NCBI GenBank assembly: GCA_035295745.1
Contig: DATGIL010000052.1
Span: 62,001-126,000 of the forward strand
Source: JAIQFL01 sp035295745
GTDB lineage: Bacteria; Acidobacteriota; Terriglobia; Bryobacterales; Bryobacteraceae
DNA: 64,000 nt
Reading direction: 5' to 3'
Part shown: positions 1 to 8,301 of the stretch, piece by piece
Numbering within the stretch: position 1 is the stretch's first letter
Layout: every line of letters starts with the position of its first letter
Made by a program: the position numbers and the translations under genes
Notes under the pieces: model-generated
Database searches by the model: none
What the model was told of the DNA's origin: nothing
Seen by the model: the letters and a program-made list of their open reading frames with translations, nothing else

Positions 1-629
1 AGATAAGCTCCCAACCCCCTGCCGCGAAACGGCTCCACGATTCTCATGTAGAGGTCGCCATAGGGGCGGTTGTAGTGATAGAGAACTCCTCCGGTTCCGG
101 CAATCTCGCCGTGCAACGTTACGACCCAGCCGGCGGTGTCGTCCAGATCCATCATGCTCAACCGCTCCGCGTCTCCGGCTACGGTGGAACGAAAGCCGGC
201 GCCCTCCGGCGCAAGCCGTGTTTCGAACCGATCCTCGAACAGGATCGCCTCGGCACGGACATTCTGACCGAAAGTGTGCAGCATCACGGACAGGAGCGTC
301 GCGTTGGTCTGCGTTTCGATGATGCTTGGGCTGCACGTCGCCAGCAAAGTCGTGAACAGGTCAAAGACCCGCTGCCGGGAGTCTCGCTTGACATAAAACT
401 CATACAGCGCGTGCGAGGTTTTCCAAGGCCCGGCGACTGCCACCGACCCGTAACCCACCGTGGCGCTGTCGAGATCCAATGCGTATTCGATCGTCCAGCC
501 AGGGCGGGCATGGATCGAATCATGAATGATCTGGCAGTCCATTTCCTCGCGGTAGGATTCCCGGAGCGGCGCTATTTCTTTCGGCTCGCAAACTCGAACG
601 GAGATCGACATTCTGCCATATTTTGGCAT
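1..629 (-). CDS. GNAT-family N-acetyltransferase, 3' end cut by window edge
   Basis: The frame is open from an ATG at 629 (alternative ATG at 611, six codons later) to base 1, giving 209 codons without a stop. The distal part reads GWVVTLHGEIAGTGG, then YMRIVEPFRGRGLGAYL. The (V/I)xPxxRGRGLG segment is the acetyl-CoA pyrophosphate-binding motif A of GNAT enzymes, with the usual preceding beta-strand. The N-terminal ~100 residues do not show a second clear GNAT motif. The start lies 22 nt after the stop of the upstream gluzincin-TPR gene, so it is probably the last or next-to-last gene of that operon. The acceptor substrate cannot be told. Confidence 0.7.
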   Translation of the reverse strand, partial: MPKYGRMSISVRVCEPKEIAPLRESYREEMDCQIIHDSIHARPGWTIEYALDLDSATVGYGSVAVAGPWKTSHALYEFYVKRDSRQRVFDLFTTLLATCSPSIIETQTNATLLSVMLHTFGQNVRAEAILFEDRFETRLAPEGAGFRSTVAGDAERLSMMDLDDTAGWVVTLHGEIAGTGGVLYHYNRPYGDLYMRIVEPFRGRGLGAY

Positions 630-651
630 TTCCGAACTTCCGAAGTTGCCT

Positions 652-2073
652 CTACGGGTTCCGATCCAGCAACTGCTGCAAGCGATCCAGCGCGGCGAGT
701 TGCTCGGGATTGTGCGTCTGAGTGCGAGCCTTGTCTACCAACAACCTGGCCTGTGCGATGTCGCCGAGTTGCCGGTGCGCCTCGGCCAGATTGTAGAAAT
801 AGCGATAGGCGTGCTCCGGTCCCAGGTGCTTGATGGCGTGAAACTCCCCGAGCGCTTCGCGGTAGCTCCCGCCGCGCACCAATGCGACCGCCAGTTCGAA
901 GTGCGCCTCGTCCAGGGCGGGATCGAGACGGATCGCGGTGCGCAGGGCGTCGACGGCTTCGTTTCGGCGGTTTCCGATGTTCAGCACTTTCGCGTATTGG
1001 AGATACAGACGCGCGTCGGTCGCGCCGAGACCCACCGCACGCGCGAAGTGAGGCAAAGCCTCGCTATTCCGCCGTTCGCGCGCCAGAAATTCGGCCCATC
1101 CCTGCTCGACCTCCCAGCGATTCTCATATTCGCGGGACAGCTCCTTGTAAGCCGACAACGCGCGATCGAGATGGCTCCGATCTTCGGAAAGCATATCCGC
1201 CAGCGCCAGCCGTGCCGGTAAAGAGGAATTGGGCTCGATCTGCAGATCCCCGTCCGACGCCGGAAGGTGGAGATCGAAAACTGCGGCGTTGAAGCGGTTG
1301 CCGGTGACGTAGCCCTCGAGATCTTGCTGCACCCTCGCGATCGGCTTGCCGTAGCTGTTTTGAAAAGCCGTGACCGAGTCGCCAACCTTGAGCGCGTCCA
1401 TCATGAGGTGCAGTTTCGGAGCATATCGGTCGTCCAGTGTGAGCATGTGGACAAGGGCCCAACTCTCCGCGTAGAAGATCTCCGCCCGTCCCTTCTGGGT
1501 GTACAGCGGCGAGTTGGCGCCTGCGGAAAGCAGCGATCGCAGATCGATCCATCGCTCCCTGGCAAGCGTCCGGGCGCGTCCTGGGATCAGGTCACCGACC
1601 ACGATCTTCGATCCGGACGCTTCCATACTCGCGTACAGTTCGGCCAGACCTTCATTCAGCCAGGGCGGGATCTGCATTTTGGTCTGCCGCAGGAGCAGGT
1701 GTGTATACTCGTGAATCGCCGTCGGGTAGAGGTCGCGCGACGGGTTCTTCATGACGATGTAGTCGTGTTCAGCGCCGGGTTGGAAGAACGCGTCGGCGAC
1801 CTCGCTGGGTCGATAGGGCAGGTATTCTTTGTCCGACCGGAAGGAAATGATGCGGACGGGGCGGACGGCGGTTCCATTCAGTGCGAATGCTTGTTGGAAG
1901 AAGCTGTGGACCTGTTCAAACTGCTCAATCAGATCCGTGCCATCGCGTTCTCCGGCGGTGGTGAACAACTCGAAATTGACGGAACGAACCCGGATCCAGG
2001 GATCCCGGGAAGCAGCAGAAAGCAGGGGCGCGCAAAGAAACAGGAGTGCGAGGCGCAGCTTACTGCGTAACAT
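652..2073 (-). CDS. secreted gluzincin-like metallopeptidase (DUF1570/peptidase-MA-like) with C-terminal TPRs
   Basis: 473 residues. A Sec signal peptide occupies about residues 1-21 (hydrophobic LRLALLFLCAPLLSA). HEYTH at 121-125 followed by WLNEGLAELY at 139-147 is the zinc-binding HExxH plus downstream Glu arrangement of gluzincins. About residues 290-473 are Ala/Leu-rich helical pairs with the TPR spacing (ARLYLQYAKVL, DEAHFELAVAL, AYRYFYNLAEAH). It is probably a periplasmic or surface peptidase, or a peptidase-fold protein, with a protein-binding tail. The start overlaps the 3' end of the SBBP gene by 14 nt, which implies translational coupling. The substrate is unknown. Confidence 0.75.
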   Translation of the reverse strand: MLRSKLRLALLFLCAPLLSAASRDPWIRVRSVNFELFTTAGERDGTDLIEQFEQVHSFFQQAFALNGTAVRPVRIISFRSDKEYLPYRPSEVADAFFQPGAEHDYIVMKNPSRDLYPTAIHEYTHLLLRQTKMQIPPWLNEGLAELYASMEASGSKIVVGDLIPGRARTLARERWIDLRSLLSAGANSPLYTQKGRAEIFYAESWALVHMLTLDDRYAPKLHLMMDALKVGDSVTAFQNSYGKPIARVQQDLEGYVTGNRFNAAVFDLHLPASDGDLQIEPNSSLPARLALADMLSEDRSHLDRALSAYKELSREYENRWEVEQGWAEFLARERRNSEALPHFARAVGLGATDARLYLQYAKVLNIGNRRNEAVDALRTAIRLDPALDEAHFELAVALVRGGSYREALGEFHAIKHLGPEHAYRYFYNLAEAHRQLGDIAQARLLVDKARTQTHNPEQLAALDRLQQLLDRNP

Positions 2074-4081
2074 AGACCCGAACCGGCAGCGACGCCTGTC
2101 CGCCGGCCTGGAGAGTGAACTCCAGGTAGCTCTGTGCGGCGAAAAACTCTATGAGCGGAAGGCGGAAATTCACTTGCATTACCCCTCCCACGAGACCAGG
2201 CGCGGTCCCGCCGTAAAGAACTTCGGCCGGCGATTCCATGACCGTCACCTGACAACAGTATAGATTCTGCGCGCCCGCCACAACCTGCCCCTCGCGGCCG
2301 TCGAGGAAGGAAGAATAGCCGGTGCCCGTCGCCCAAATCGCGATTACCGAGCCTTCGGCCGCGGGATTCGAGGGCGAATTGAGGGTGCCATCCTGATTGA
2401 GGGCCGTCGCGTAACCGTCGGGATTGCGAAAGACTTCAGGATCGGCTGCATCCACGCCTGCCGGAAGGCCAGGCCCTGCCGTTGCCTTCGAGACAATTTG
2501 TACTGAGGCGGTGGATCGCCCGACTACGTCGAAGGGGACGATGGCATTGATCTGCGAGTCCGAAACGTAGAGTACCGGTGCGTTCAAGCCGCCGATTAAA
2601 ACCTGGGAGCCAGCGGCTCCGATGTGTGGACCGTAGATGGCGATCACCTCGCCGGGAGAGATGCGGCCTGAGGCGTTGCCCGCCGCCGCATTGGTGATTC
2701 CGAAGATGCGCGGCGCTGGAAGCGGTGCGGCTGCGATGGTGGAGACCAGCCCAGTTGGGCCCGCGACGTGGAGCAGGCCGGCAGGGTCTGCGGAGATCGA
2801 TTGGGCTGCGGCGTCGTTCGGGAATCGGGCAGCATACGGCAGGAGCGAGCCTGTGGCATTGAGCTCGACGACGAAGTCTCCGCCGCGAGACCATCCCTGC
2901 GCGTTGGGAAAGTCCGGTGATGTCGTGGTGCCGGCCACCCACAAGCTGCCGGAAGAGTCCAGCGAGAGGGCGTTGGCGACATCGGCACCACTGCCGCCGA
3001 TGTAGGTTCCCCAAATCGCCGTGGCGCCCGCTGGATCGAGCTTCAGGACGAAGGCGTCGGGGACGCTGCCCGCCGAGAGATCGGATGGGCCATCAAAGAC
3101 GGTCTGGTAGGCGCCATTCGTGGCCGGGAATACCGGATCGAAAGTGGAGCCGGCGACGTAGGCATTGCCGGCGGCGTCGGCCACGATCGCTTTCGCGTTG
3201 TTCGCCGGATTGGTGAAGGGCACGAACGGGTACGAAGTGGGCCCGATGTAGGTGAGGTAGGAGAGCGCCGTTCCGGCGGCATTGACCTTAGCGACGAATG
3301 CGCCCGTGCCCTTTGACAGCAACGCTCCGGAGGTGACTGGCAGGTCGTTGGTATCGGTGTTGCCGGCGATGTATGCGCCACCGGTCGGGTCCACCGCAAT
3401 CGCCACGCCGGACGTGTTGCGCGCGCTGAGGAAGCAACTGCTCCCGGCGCCGCAGTCCTTGTTGTGGCCCACGATCAAGCCCGAGTAGAGGATGCGGTCA
3501 CCGGTCGCGGAGATCTTGGTGAGAAATGCGCCCGATACCGCCGTGGTGCCGAACATGGATGCGGGGCCGGCAGGCAGCCCCGGGGTCACCGGAAAGGTCG
3601 GGGAGAAGGTGCTGCCGGTGAGGTAGGCATTGCCCGCGGAGTCGACCGCGAGCGCGTTGACTGCCGCGGGAAAATAGGTGGAATACAGCAACTGCGTGGC
3701 GTCGGGGTTGAACTCAGCCACGAAGCCCGGACCGGGCGTGGACTGGTACGCATTCCGCAGCGGGAAGTTCAAGGAAGTGGTTGTACCGGCAACGTAGATG
3801 TTCCCAGAGGAGTCCAGGGCGAGGCCTTGGGCCGTATCGCTGCCTTTGCCGCTGAGTGTGGCGAAGAGCAGGATCGCGCCGGCGCCATCCAGTTTCATGA
3901 CGAAGACTTCGGTGGATGGTCCCGCGAGGTCGCGATTGCCCGCCACATAGGTGTTCCCCGCGGCATCGGCGACTACGCGCGCGATGTGGTAGGAATTGGC
4001 ATCTCCTATATAAGTGCTGAACTCTGCCGCCGAAAGGGTTCCCGCGATCAACAGCACGGCGGCGTGCATGCCGGATCTCAT
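2060..4081 (-). CDS. secreted SBBP beta-propeller protein with TIGR03437-type C-terminal domain
   Basis: 673 residues with an N-terminal signal peptide (about 1-19). From about residue 20 to 450 there are repeated segments of the form DSSGNIYVAGTT / DAAGNAYVAGST, which are SBBP (YVAG) repeats predicted to form a beta-propeller. The last ~210 residues start at ITNAAAGNASGRISPGE and include YVSDSQINAIVPFDV and VIAIWATGTG. These match the domain described as the Solibacter uncharacterized C-terminal domain, probably a surface-anchoring or adhesion Ig-like fold. The ATG overlaps the plsC stop as ATGA. Likely an extracellular structural or adhesin protein; ligand unknown. The domain is a strong taxonomic marker for this lineage. 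Confidence 0.85.
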   Translation of the reverse strand: MRSGMHAAVLLIAGTLSAAEFSTYIGDANSYHIARVVADAAGNTYVAGNRDLAGPSTEVFVMKLDGAGAILLFATLSGKGSDTAQGLALDSSGNIYVAGTTTSLNFPLRNAYQSTPGPGFVAEFNPDATQLLYSTYFPAAVNALAVDSAGNAYLTGSTFSPTFPVTPGLPAGPASMFGTTAVSGAFLTKISATGDRILYSGLIVGHNKDCGAGSSCFLSARNTSGVAIAVDPTGGAYIAGNTDTNDLPVTSGALLSKGTGAFVAKVNAAGTALSYLTYIGPTSYPFVPFTNPANNAKAIVADAAGNAYVAGSTFDPVFPATNGAYQTVFDGPSDLSAGSVPDAFVLKLDPAGATAIWGTYIGGSGADVANALSLDSSGSLWVAGTTTSPDFPNAQGWSRGGDFVVELNATGSLLPYAARFPNDAAAQSISADPAGLLHVAGPTGLVSTIAAAPLPAPRIFGITNAAAGNASGRISPGEVIAIYGPHIGAAGSQVLIGGLNAPVLYVSDSQINAIVPFDVVGRSTASVQIVSKATAGPGLPAGVDAADPEVFRNPDGYATALNQDGTLNSPSNPAAEGSVIAIWATGTGYSSFLDGREGQVVAGAQNLYCCQVTVMESPAEVLYGGTAPGLVGGVMQVNFRLPLIEFFAAQSYLEFTLQAGGQASLPVRVYVTQ

Positions 4082-4821
4082 TCTCCGATTTTAACGCTCT
4101 CGGCGGCTGGGGGCAGGCCGAGCATCCCGGCCACTTCGCTGTAGAGGCGTTGATTCAACTCCGCACGGTTGCCGAGTTTCAGTCCTTCGGTGGAGATCGG
4201 GTCGGCGATGCGCACTGTGACGTTGCCGCTGCGAATGTGGAGCGACCCCATCGGCAAGAGCGGGCGCATGCCGACGATCGCGATCGGCACCACGGGCACT
4301 CCCGCTTTGATGGCGATGTAGGCTGCGCCTTCCTTGAACTCGCGGAGCCCCTGGGCGCTACGGCCACCCTCGGGGAAGAGGAGCACGGAGATGTGGCGCT
4401 GGGCGATGATGTGGGCGCCTTCGGTCATGCTCTTGAGGGAATTGCGCGCACTGGACCGGTCTACGGGCAGATGTCCGGCACGGCGCAGATGGGAGCCGAG
4501 GAACGGGATCTTGTAGAGTCCTTTTTTCGCGAAGAAACGGAACTCATAGTCGAGTGTCGAGAGGAGTGCGGGGATGTCCATCAGGCTGCCGTGATTGGCA
4601 ACGAAGACGTAGGTGGCATGGGGGTCGAGCTTCTCCAGTCCTTCAACGCGGACGCGGATAAAACTTACGGCTAAGAGGAACTTGCCCCAGATGCGTGCGA
4701 GGTGGTGCTGCAGCCGGCCCGTGCTGTCGAGCAGGGAAGCGAGGAGGGACAGGGTCCCCAGGAAGACAGTGGAGAACGCGATCAGAGGAGTGGAGATCAG
4801 CAGGGATCGGAGAAGACTCAT
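4078..4821 (-). CDS. plsC: 1-acyl-sn-glycerol-3-phosphate acyltransferase
   Basis: 247 residues. It transfers an acyl group to lysophosphatidic acid to form phosphatidic acid at the inner membrane. An N-terminal hydrophobic segment (about 5-30) is followed by motif I NHGSLMD (76-82, the catalytic His-Asp pair) and motif III FPEGGRS (149-155). The VPVVPIAIVGM segment (175-185) fits motif IV. The length is normal for the family. It is the first gene after a 104-nt palindrome that separates it from folC, so it may start its own transcript; downstream it overlaps the SBBP gene by 4 nt. Confidence 0.9.
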   Translation of the reverse strand: MSLLRSLLISTPLIAFSTVFLGTLSLLASLLDSTGRLQHHLARIWGKFLLAVSFIRVRVEGLEKLDPHATYVFVANHGSLMDIPALLSTLDYEFRFFAKKGLYKIPFLGSHLRRAGHLPVDRSSARNSLKSMTEGAHIIAQRHISVLLFPEGGRSAQGLREFKEGAAYIAIKAGVPVVPIAIVGMRPLLPMGSLHIRSGNVTVRIADPISTEGLKLGNRAELNQRLYSEVAGMLGLPPAAESVKIGE

Positions 4822-4845
4822 CGTTTGCCCTCAATATAGCAATCT

Positions 4846-4949
4846 TCTACAAAACAGGCCGAGATCTGGGGACAGGCTACGCAACTCCCGAATTCGGACG
4901 AATTCGGGAGTTGCGTAGCCTGTCCCCAGATCTCGGCCTGTTTTGTAGA
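4846..4949. repeat. 104-nt near-perfect palindrome (51-bp arms, 2-nt loop)
   Basis: Left arm 4846-4896 and right arm 4899-4949 are exact reverse complements around the dinucleotide GA, so the single strand can fold into a 51-bp hairpin. The arms contain GGGGACAGG/CCTGTCCCC and a GAATTCG core. It lies in the intergenic region between the folC stop (4985) and the plsC start (4821). No T-run follows, so it is not a standard intrinsic terminator, though it could act as a transcriptional or RNase barrier. It could also be a REP/MITE-like element; no transposase is visible in the window. Confidence 0.9.
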
Positions 4950-4984
4950 GAATCTCCGCGTTAGCCCGCCAAGGAAGGGACTGG

Positions 4985-6247
4985 TCAGCATAGGGCGCGG
5001 GCTTCCGCGACCAGGAACAGCGAGCCAGTGACGAAGATGACGTCCTCCTCCGTCGCATCTCGGACCATCGCCAGCGCCTCCTCGATGGTGGGCGCGACGC
5101 GCACGTCAGGATGATCCGCGATCTCGCGCATCGCTTCAGGCGAGAGCGCACGCGCCTGCCGCGGAGCTGTGACGATCACCTGCTGCGCGCGCGGAAACAG
5201 AATCCCGCTGATCTCGGCGACCGCCTTATCGCGCATCGCACCGTAGATCAGGCGCACGCGACGTCCCGAATAGAAGCGGTCGATGTATGCGGCCAGCGCC
5301 CTCGCGCCGGCAGGATTGTGAGCCCCATCGAGAATAATCTCCGGCCGCGCCGAGACGAGTTCCAAGCGTCCCGGCCACTCTGCCTGGGCGATGCCCGACT
5401 CGATCGCCGAATCGGAGACTCCCAACCGCGTGAGGGCGACCGCCGCCGTCGCCGCATTCTCCACCTGATGCTCTCCCGCCAGCGGGCAGACGATCCGCAG
5501 TTCGCGTTCGCCCGACAATCGGAAACGGCTGCCGCGTGCGTGCAGTTCCACATCCGCGATCGTCCAACCCGCGATTCTCGCCACGGGGATCGACAGCCCG
5601 GCAGCGCGCAGATCGAGCACGGCTTCCGCCTCGGGGCGCTGGCGCGAGAAGACGGCGGGGACTCCGGCCTTCAAAATGCCCGCTTTTTCGGTAGCGATCG
5701 ATTCGATGCTCTTCCCGAGGAATGCTTCGTGATCGAAATCCACCGGCGTGATGACGCAAAGGTCCGGGGTGACGACGTTGGTGGCATCGAGACGACCCCC
5801 CAGTCCGACCTCCAGCACCACTGCATCCACTCGCTCTTCGGCGAATATCAGCAATGCCATCGCGGTCACCGTCTCGAAGTAGGTGGTGTGAAGATCGATG
5901 GCGCCCTCCGCCAGGAGCTCTTCAACAGCGGCATGCACCTTGTCGAACGCGCGGGAGAATTGTTCCGCGGAGATCGGTTGGCCGTCGATCTGAATGCGTT
6001 CCGTGGGCTCTGTGAGGTGAGGCGATGTGAACAGGCCGGTTCGACGGCCGGCAGCACGAAGCGCGGAGCTGATCATGGCGCAAGTCGAGCCCTTGCCGTT
6101 GGTTCCGGCAACGTGGACGATGCGCAGCTTGTCCTGCGGGCTGCCCAGGCGATCGAGGACGGCGGCGATGCGGTCCAGCCCTAGCTTGGCAGTTTTGATC
6201 TCGTTGCCAAGCGCGTACAGGAACTGCACTGAGTCGGGGTAGTTCAC
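4985..6247 (-). CDS. folC: bifunctional folylpolyglutamate synthase/dihydrofolate synthase
   Basis: About 420 residues from the preferred GTG at 6247; the frame is open to a GTG at 6337. It ligates glutamate to dihydropteroate and to folates using ATP. The Mur-ligase P-loop AGTNGKGST is near residue 47, preceded by the family-typical LGLDRIAAVLDRLG. LEVGLGGRLDATN is the conserved central motif, and ILDGAHNPAGARAL lies in the C-terminal domain. The N-terminus lies in copy 1 of a 242-bp tandem duplication, so the natural upstream region was rearranged. An AGGAGAGG sequence lies about 24 nt before the GTG, too far for a clean ribosome site, so the exact start is uncertain. Confidence 0.9.
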   Translation of the reverse strand: MNYPDSVQFLYALGNEIKTAKLGLDRIAAVLDRLGSPQDKLRIVHVAGTNGKGSTCAMISSALRAAGRRTGLFTSPHLTEPTERIQIDGQPISAEQFSRAFDKVHAAVEELLAEGAIDLHTTYFETVTAMALLIFAEERVDAVVLEVGLGGRLDATNVVTPDLCVITPVDFDHEAFLGKSIESIATEKAGILKAGVPAVFSRQRPEAEAVLDLRAAGLSIPVARIAGWTIADVELHARGSRFRLSGERELRIVCPLAGEHQVENAATAAVALTRLGVSDSAIESGIAQAEWPGRLELVSARPEIILDGAHNPAGARALAAYIDRFYSGRRVRLIYGAMRDKAVAEISGILFPRAQQVIVTAPRQARALSPEAMREIADHPDVRVAPTIEEALAMVRDATEEDVIFVTGSLFLVAEARALC

Positions 6248-6671
6248 AAGCGCACCGCGGAAAGACAGGGACCTCTCCTGAGGTCCGAAAAGCGTCGAGA
6301 TGAGTCTCGACGCGGCATACAAGAGTGTATGCGCCACATCGTCATCGTCAACCGACGAAGAACTTCAGCGCTGTGGACATATATGCTTTCAGTTCCAGGC
6401 GCGGCACCACGGCGTCCAGCATGCCATGCGGCAGTTTTGATCTCGTTGCTAAGCGCGTATAGGAACTGCACTGAGTCGGGGTAGTTCACAAGCGCACCGC
6501 GGAAAGACAGGGACCTCTCCTGAGGTCCGAAAAGCGTCGAGATGGGTCTCGACGCGGCATACAAGAGTGTATGCGCCACATCGTCATCGTCAGCCGACGA
6601 AGAACTTCAGCGCCGTGGACATGTATGTTTTCAGTTCCAGGCGCGGCACCACGGCGTCCAGCATGCCGTGC
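6188..6671. repeat. 242-bp tandem duplication across the accD/folC junction
   Basis: Copy 1 is 6188-6429 and copy 2 is 6430-6671; the offset is exactly 242 bp and the copies differ at only about eight positions, all transitions. Each copy holds the last ~27 codons of accD, the intergenic spacer and the first ~20 codons of folC. The intact accD uses copy 2 for its end, and the intact folC uses copy 1 for its beginning. An accD tail and a folC head are therefore left over between the two genes. Confidence 0.93.
6348..6489 (-). pseudogene. duplicated remnants: folC 5' fragment (6430-6489) joined to accD 3' fragment (6348-6429)
   Basis: Within the tandem duplication, 6430-6489 repeats the first 20 folC codons (NYPDSVQFLYALSNEIKTA). 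It then runs straight into a copy of the accD C-terminal coding sequence ending at a TGA at 6348. The folC frame continues out of register into copy 1 to give only an aberrant 111-codon reading frame (6244-6579). These fragments are by-products of the duplication and should not be annotated as genes. Confidence 0.8.
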
Positions 6672-7447
6672 TTCAGTAGGAACTCACTGCGTTGGAAGCC
6701 CTCGGGAAGCTTCTGACGGATGGTCTGCTCGATGACCCGCGGGCCTGCGAAACCGATCAACGCACCTGGCTCCGCGATATTCAAATCGCCGAGCATGGCG
6801 TAACTCGCCGTGACGCCGCCGGTAGTGGGATCGGTGAGCACGCTGATGTACGGGAGGTGCGCCTCATCCAGCCTCATCAGCCCCGCCGAGATTTTGGCCA
6901 TCTGCATCAGGCTGATCGCGCCTTCCTGCATGCGCGCGCCGCCCGAAGCCGAGACTACGATCAGCGGCGTGCGGCGTTGAATCGCACGCTCCACCGCGCG
7001 CGCGATCTTCTCCCCCACTACCGAGCCCATACTGCCGCCGATGAAGCGCGGGTCCATCGAGCAGATTTGGACCATGCGGCCGTCCATCCTGCCCTCGGCA
7101 GAAACCAACGCATCGCACAGGTTGGTGGCTTTCTGCATCGCCACCAGACGATCCCGATACGGCTTGCTGTCGACGAACTTCAATGGGTCGGAGGAACGCA
7201 GATCGGTATCGAATTCCTCATAGATGCCATCGTCCAAAAGCAGCTTGAGGCGCGTAACGGCGTCCAGGCGGCTGTGCAGACCGCACTTGGGGCATACGTT
7301 CCAGTGAGCTTCGAGGTCTTTCTTCCAAATGATCTGCCGGCACGACTCGCACTTCTGCCACAGTCCTTCGGTGCGCACACGGCGTTCTCCGCTCTCCACC
7401 ACCGGAAGTTTTTCCTCGGCGGCTTTGTCCCGCTTAAACCACGACAT
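6590..7447 (-). CDS. accD: acetyl-CoA carboxylase carboxyltransferase subunit beta
   Basis: 285 residues. It forms, with AccA, the carboxyltransferase that makes malonyl-CoA for fatty acid synthesis. The N-terminal four-Cys zinc ribbon is visible as CESCRQIIW and CPKCGLHSRL (residues ~34-60). The crotonase-like core includes VVSASGGARMQEGAISLMQM and GFAGPRVIEQTIRQ. Length is normal. It follows rlmH by 12 nt and its 3' end lies in the second copy of the 242-bp duplication. Confidence 0.95.
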   Translation of the reverse strand: MSWFKRDKAAEEKLPVVESGERRVRTEGLWQKCESCRQIIWKKDLEAHWNVCPKCGLHSRLDAVTRLKLLLDDGIYEEFDTDLRSSDPLKFVDSKPYRDRLVAMQKATNLCDALVSAEGRMDGRMVQICSMDPRFIGGSMGSVVGEKIARAVERAIQRRTPLIVVSASGGARMQEGAISLMQMAKISAGLMRLDEAHLPYISVLTDPTTGGVTASYAMLGDLNIAEPGALIGFAGPRVIEQTIRQKLPEGFQRSEFLLKHGMLDAVVPRLELKTYMSTALKFFVG

Positions 7448-7459
7448 TCATGGTCTACG

Positions 7460-7879
7460 TTAACGCGGGTAGGGATGGCCCCGCAAGGTTGCAAACGCCC
7501 GATAGATCTGCTCTGCGAGCATGGCGCGGGCCAATTCGTGCGGAAACGTCATAGTGGAGAGCGAGAGCAGGAGGTCGGCGCGCGCTGCCCACCCGGTGGG
7601 GAGACCATCGTGGCCGCCGATCAGAAACACCAGGTCGCGGCCGCCCATCTCTGCTTTGGCGATCAATTGCGCGAACCCGGCAGAGTCGAGCGGCTTGCCG
7701 GCGGGGTCGAGGAAGACCTTGCGGGCGGACGGATGACGGTCCCAAAGATCGACGCGTTCGGGGCGGATTTCGCGCATCTCGGTGGGAGAGTAACGGCCCG
7801 CGCGAGTCACGAAGTCTTCAGCCAAGGCATTGGCGTGGGCGTCTTTGGGCTTGCCGATGAAGTAGAGGAAGATTTTCAC
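7460..7879 (-). CDS. rlmH: 23S rRNA (pseudouridine-1915-N3)-methyltransferase RlmH
   Basis: 139 residues. SPOUT-class methyltransferase that modifies pseudouridine 1915 of 23S rRNA on 70S ribosomes using SAM. The C-terminal SAM-binding knot motif is clear: FLIGGHDGLP and then LSLSTMTFPHELARAMLAEQIYRA. The start overlaps the rsfS stop as ATGA, the usual rsfS-rlmH pairing in bacteria. The length fits the family (about 155 in E. coli), slightly short. Confidence 0.95.
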   Translation of the reverse strand: MKIFLYFIGKPKDAHANALAEDFVTRAGRYSPTEMREIRPERVDLWDRHPSARKVFLDPAGKPLDSAGFAQLIAKAEMGGRDLVFLIGGHDGLPTGWAARADLLLSLSTMTFPHELARAMLAEQIYRAFATLRGHPYPR

Positions 7880-8301
7880 TCAGGCGGAACTTCGACCGTT
7901 TTGGCGCTGCGCCAAAGACGCTCGAGGCCGTAATATTCGTGAGCTTTGGGCGAGAAGATATGCACCAGCAGATCGCCATAATCCGCCAGGATCCACTCGG
8001 CCTGGTTGTACCCTTCCACGCTGATGGGCAGTTCTCCGCCCTGGCGCTTCAACTGCAAGTGGACTTCGTCGTGGATGGCCTGCACCTGGCGGGAGTTGGC
8101 CCCCGTGCAGATCACAAAGAAGTCGGCGAACGAAGTAATGCCGGTGAGGTCCAGTACCTTGATGTCGCCTGCTTTCTTGGATTCGGCTGCCCGTACGGCG
8201 ATGAGCCAGGAAGGAATGGTGGTCTGTGCCGATTCGGTTTCGTGGACGTCTACCTTGGTCAGAACATGCTCCTGTCCGTATCGTACTACGGTTGGCGGCA
8301 C
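7876..8301 (-). CDS. rsfS: ribosomal silencing factor RsfS
   Basis: 141 residues from a GTG at 8301. RsfS binds ribosomal protein uL14 and blocks subunit joining in nutrient-limited cells. Family signatures: AAESKKAGDIKVLDLTGI, FADFFVICTGANSRQVQAI, EWILADYGDLLVHIFSP and the C-terminal YYGLERLW. The GTG shares its first base with the cheB stop (TAGTG), which supports this start and couples the gene to the chemotaxis operon. A CTG at 8262 with an AGGAG six bases upstream is an alternative. The conserved domain begins only near residue 28, so the start is less certain than the identity. Confidence 0.9.
   Translation of the reverse strand: MPPTVVRYGQEHVLTKVDVHETESAQTTIPSWLIAVRAAESKKAGDIKVLDLTGITSFADFFVICTGANSRQVQAIHDEVHLQLKRQGGELPISVEGYNQAEWILADYGDLLVHIFSPKAHEYYGLERLWRSAKTVEVPPE

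Noticed and set aside
1829..2263. plus-strand frames in 1-5 kb
   Set aside because: Antisense shadows of the minus-strand operon with high Arg/Ser content and no homology-like motifs.
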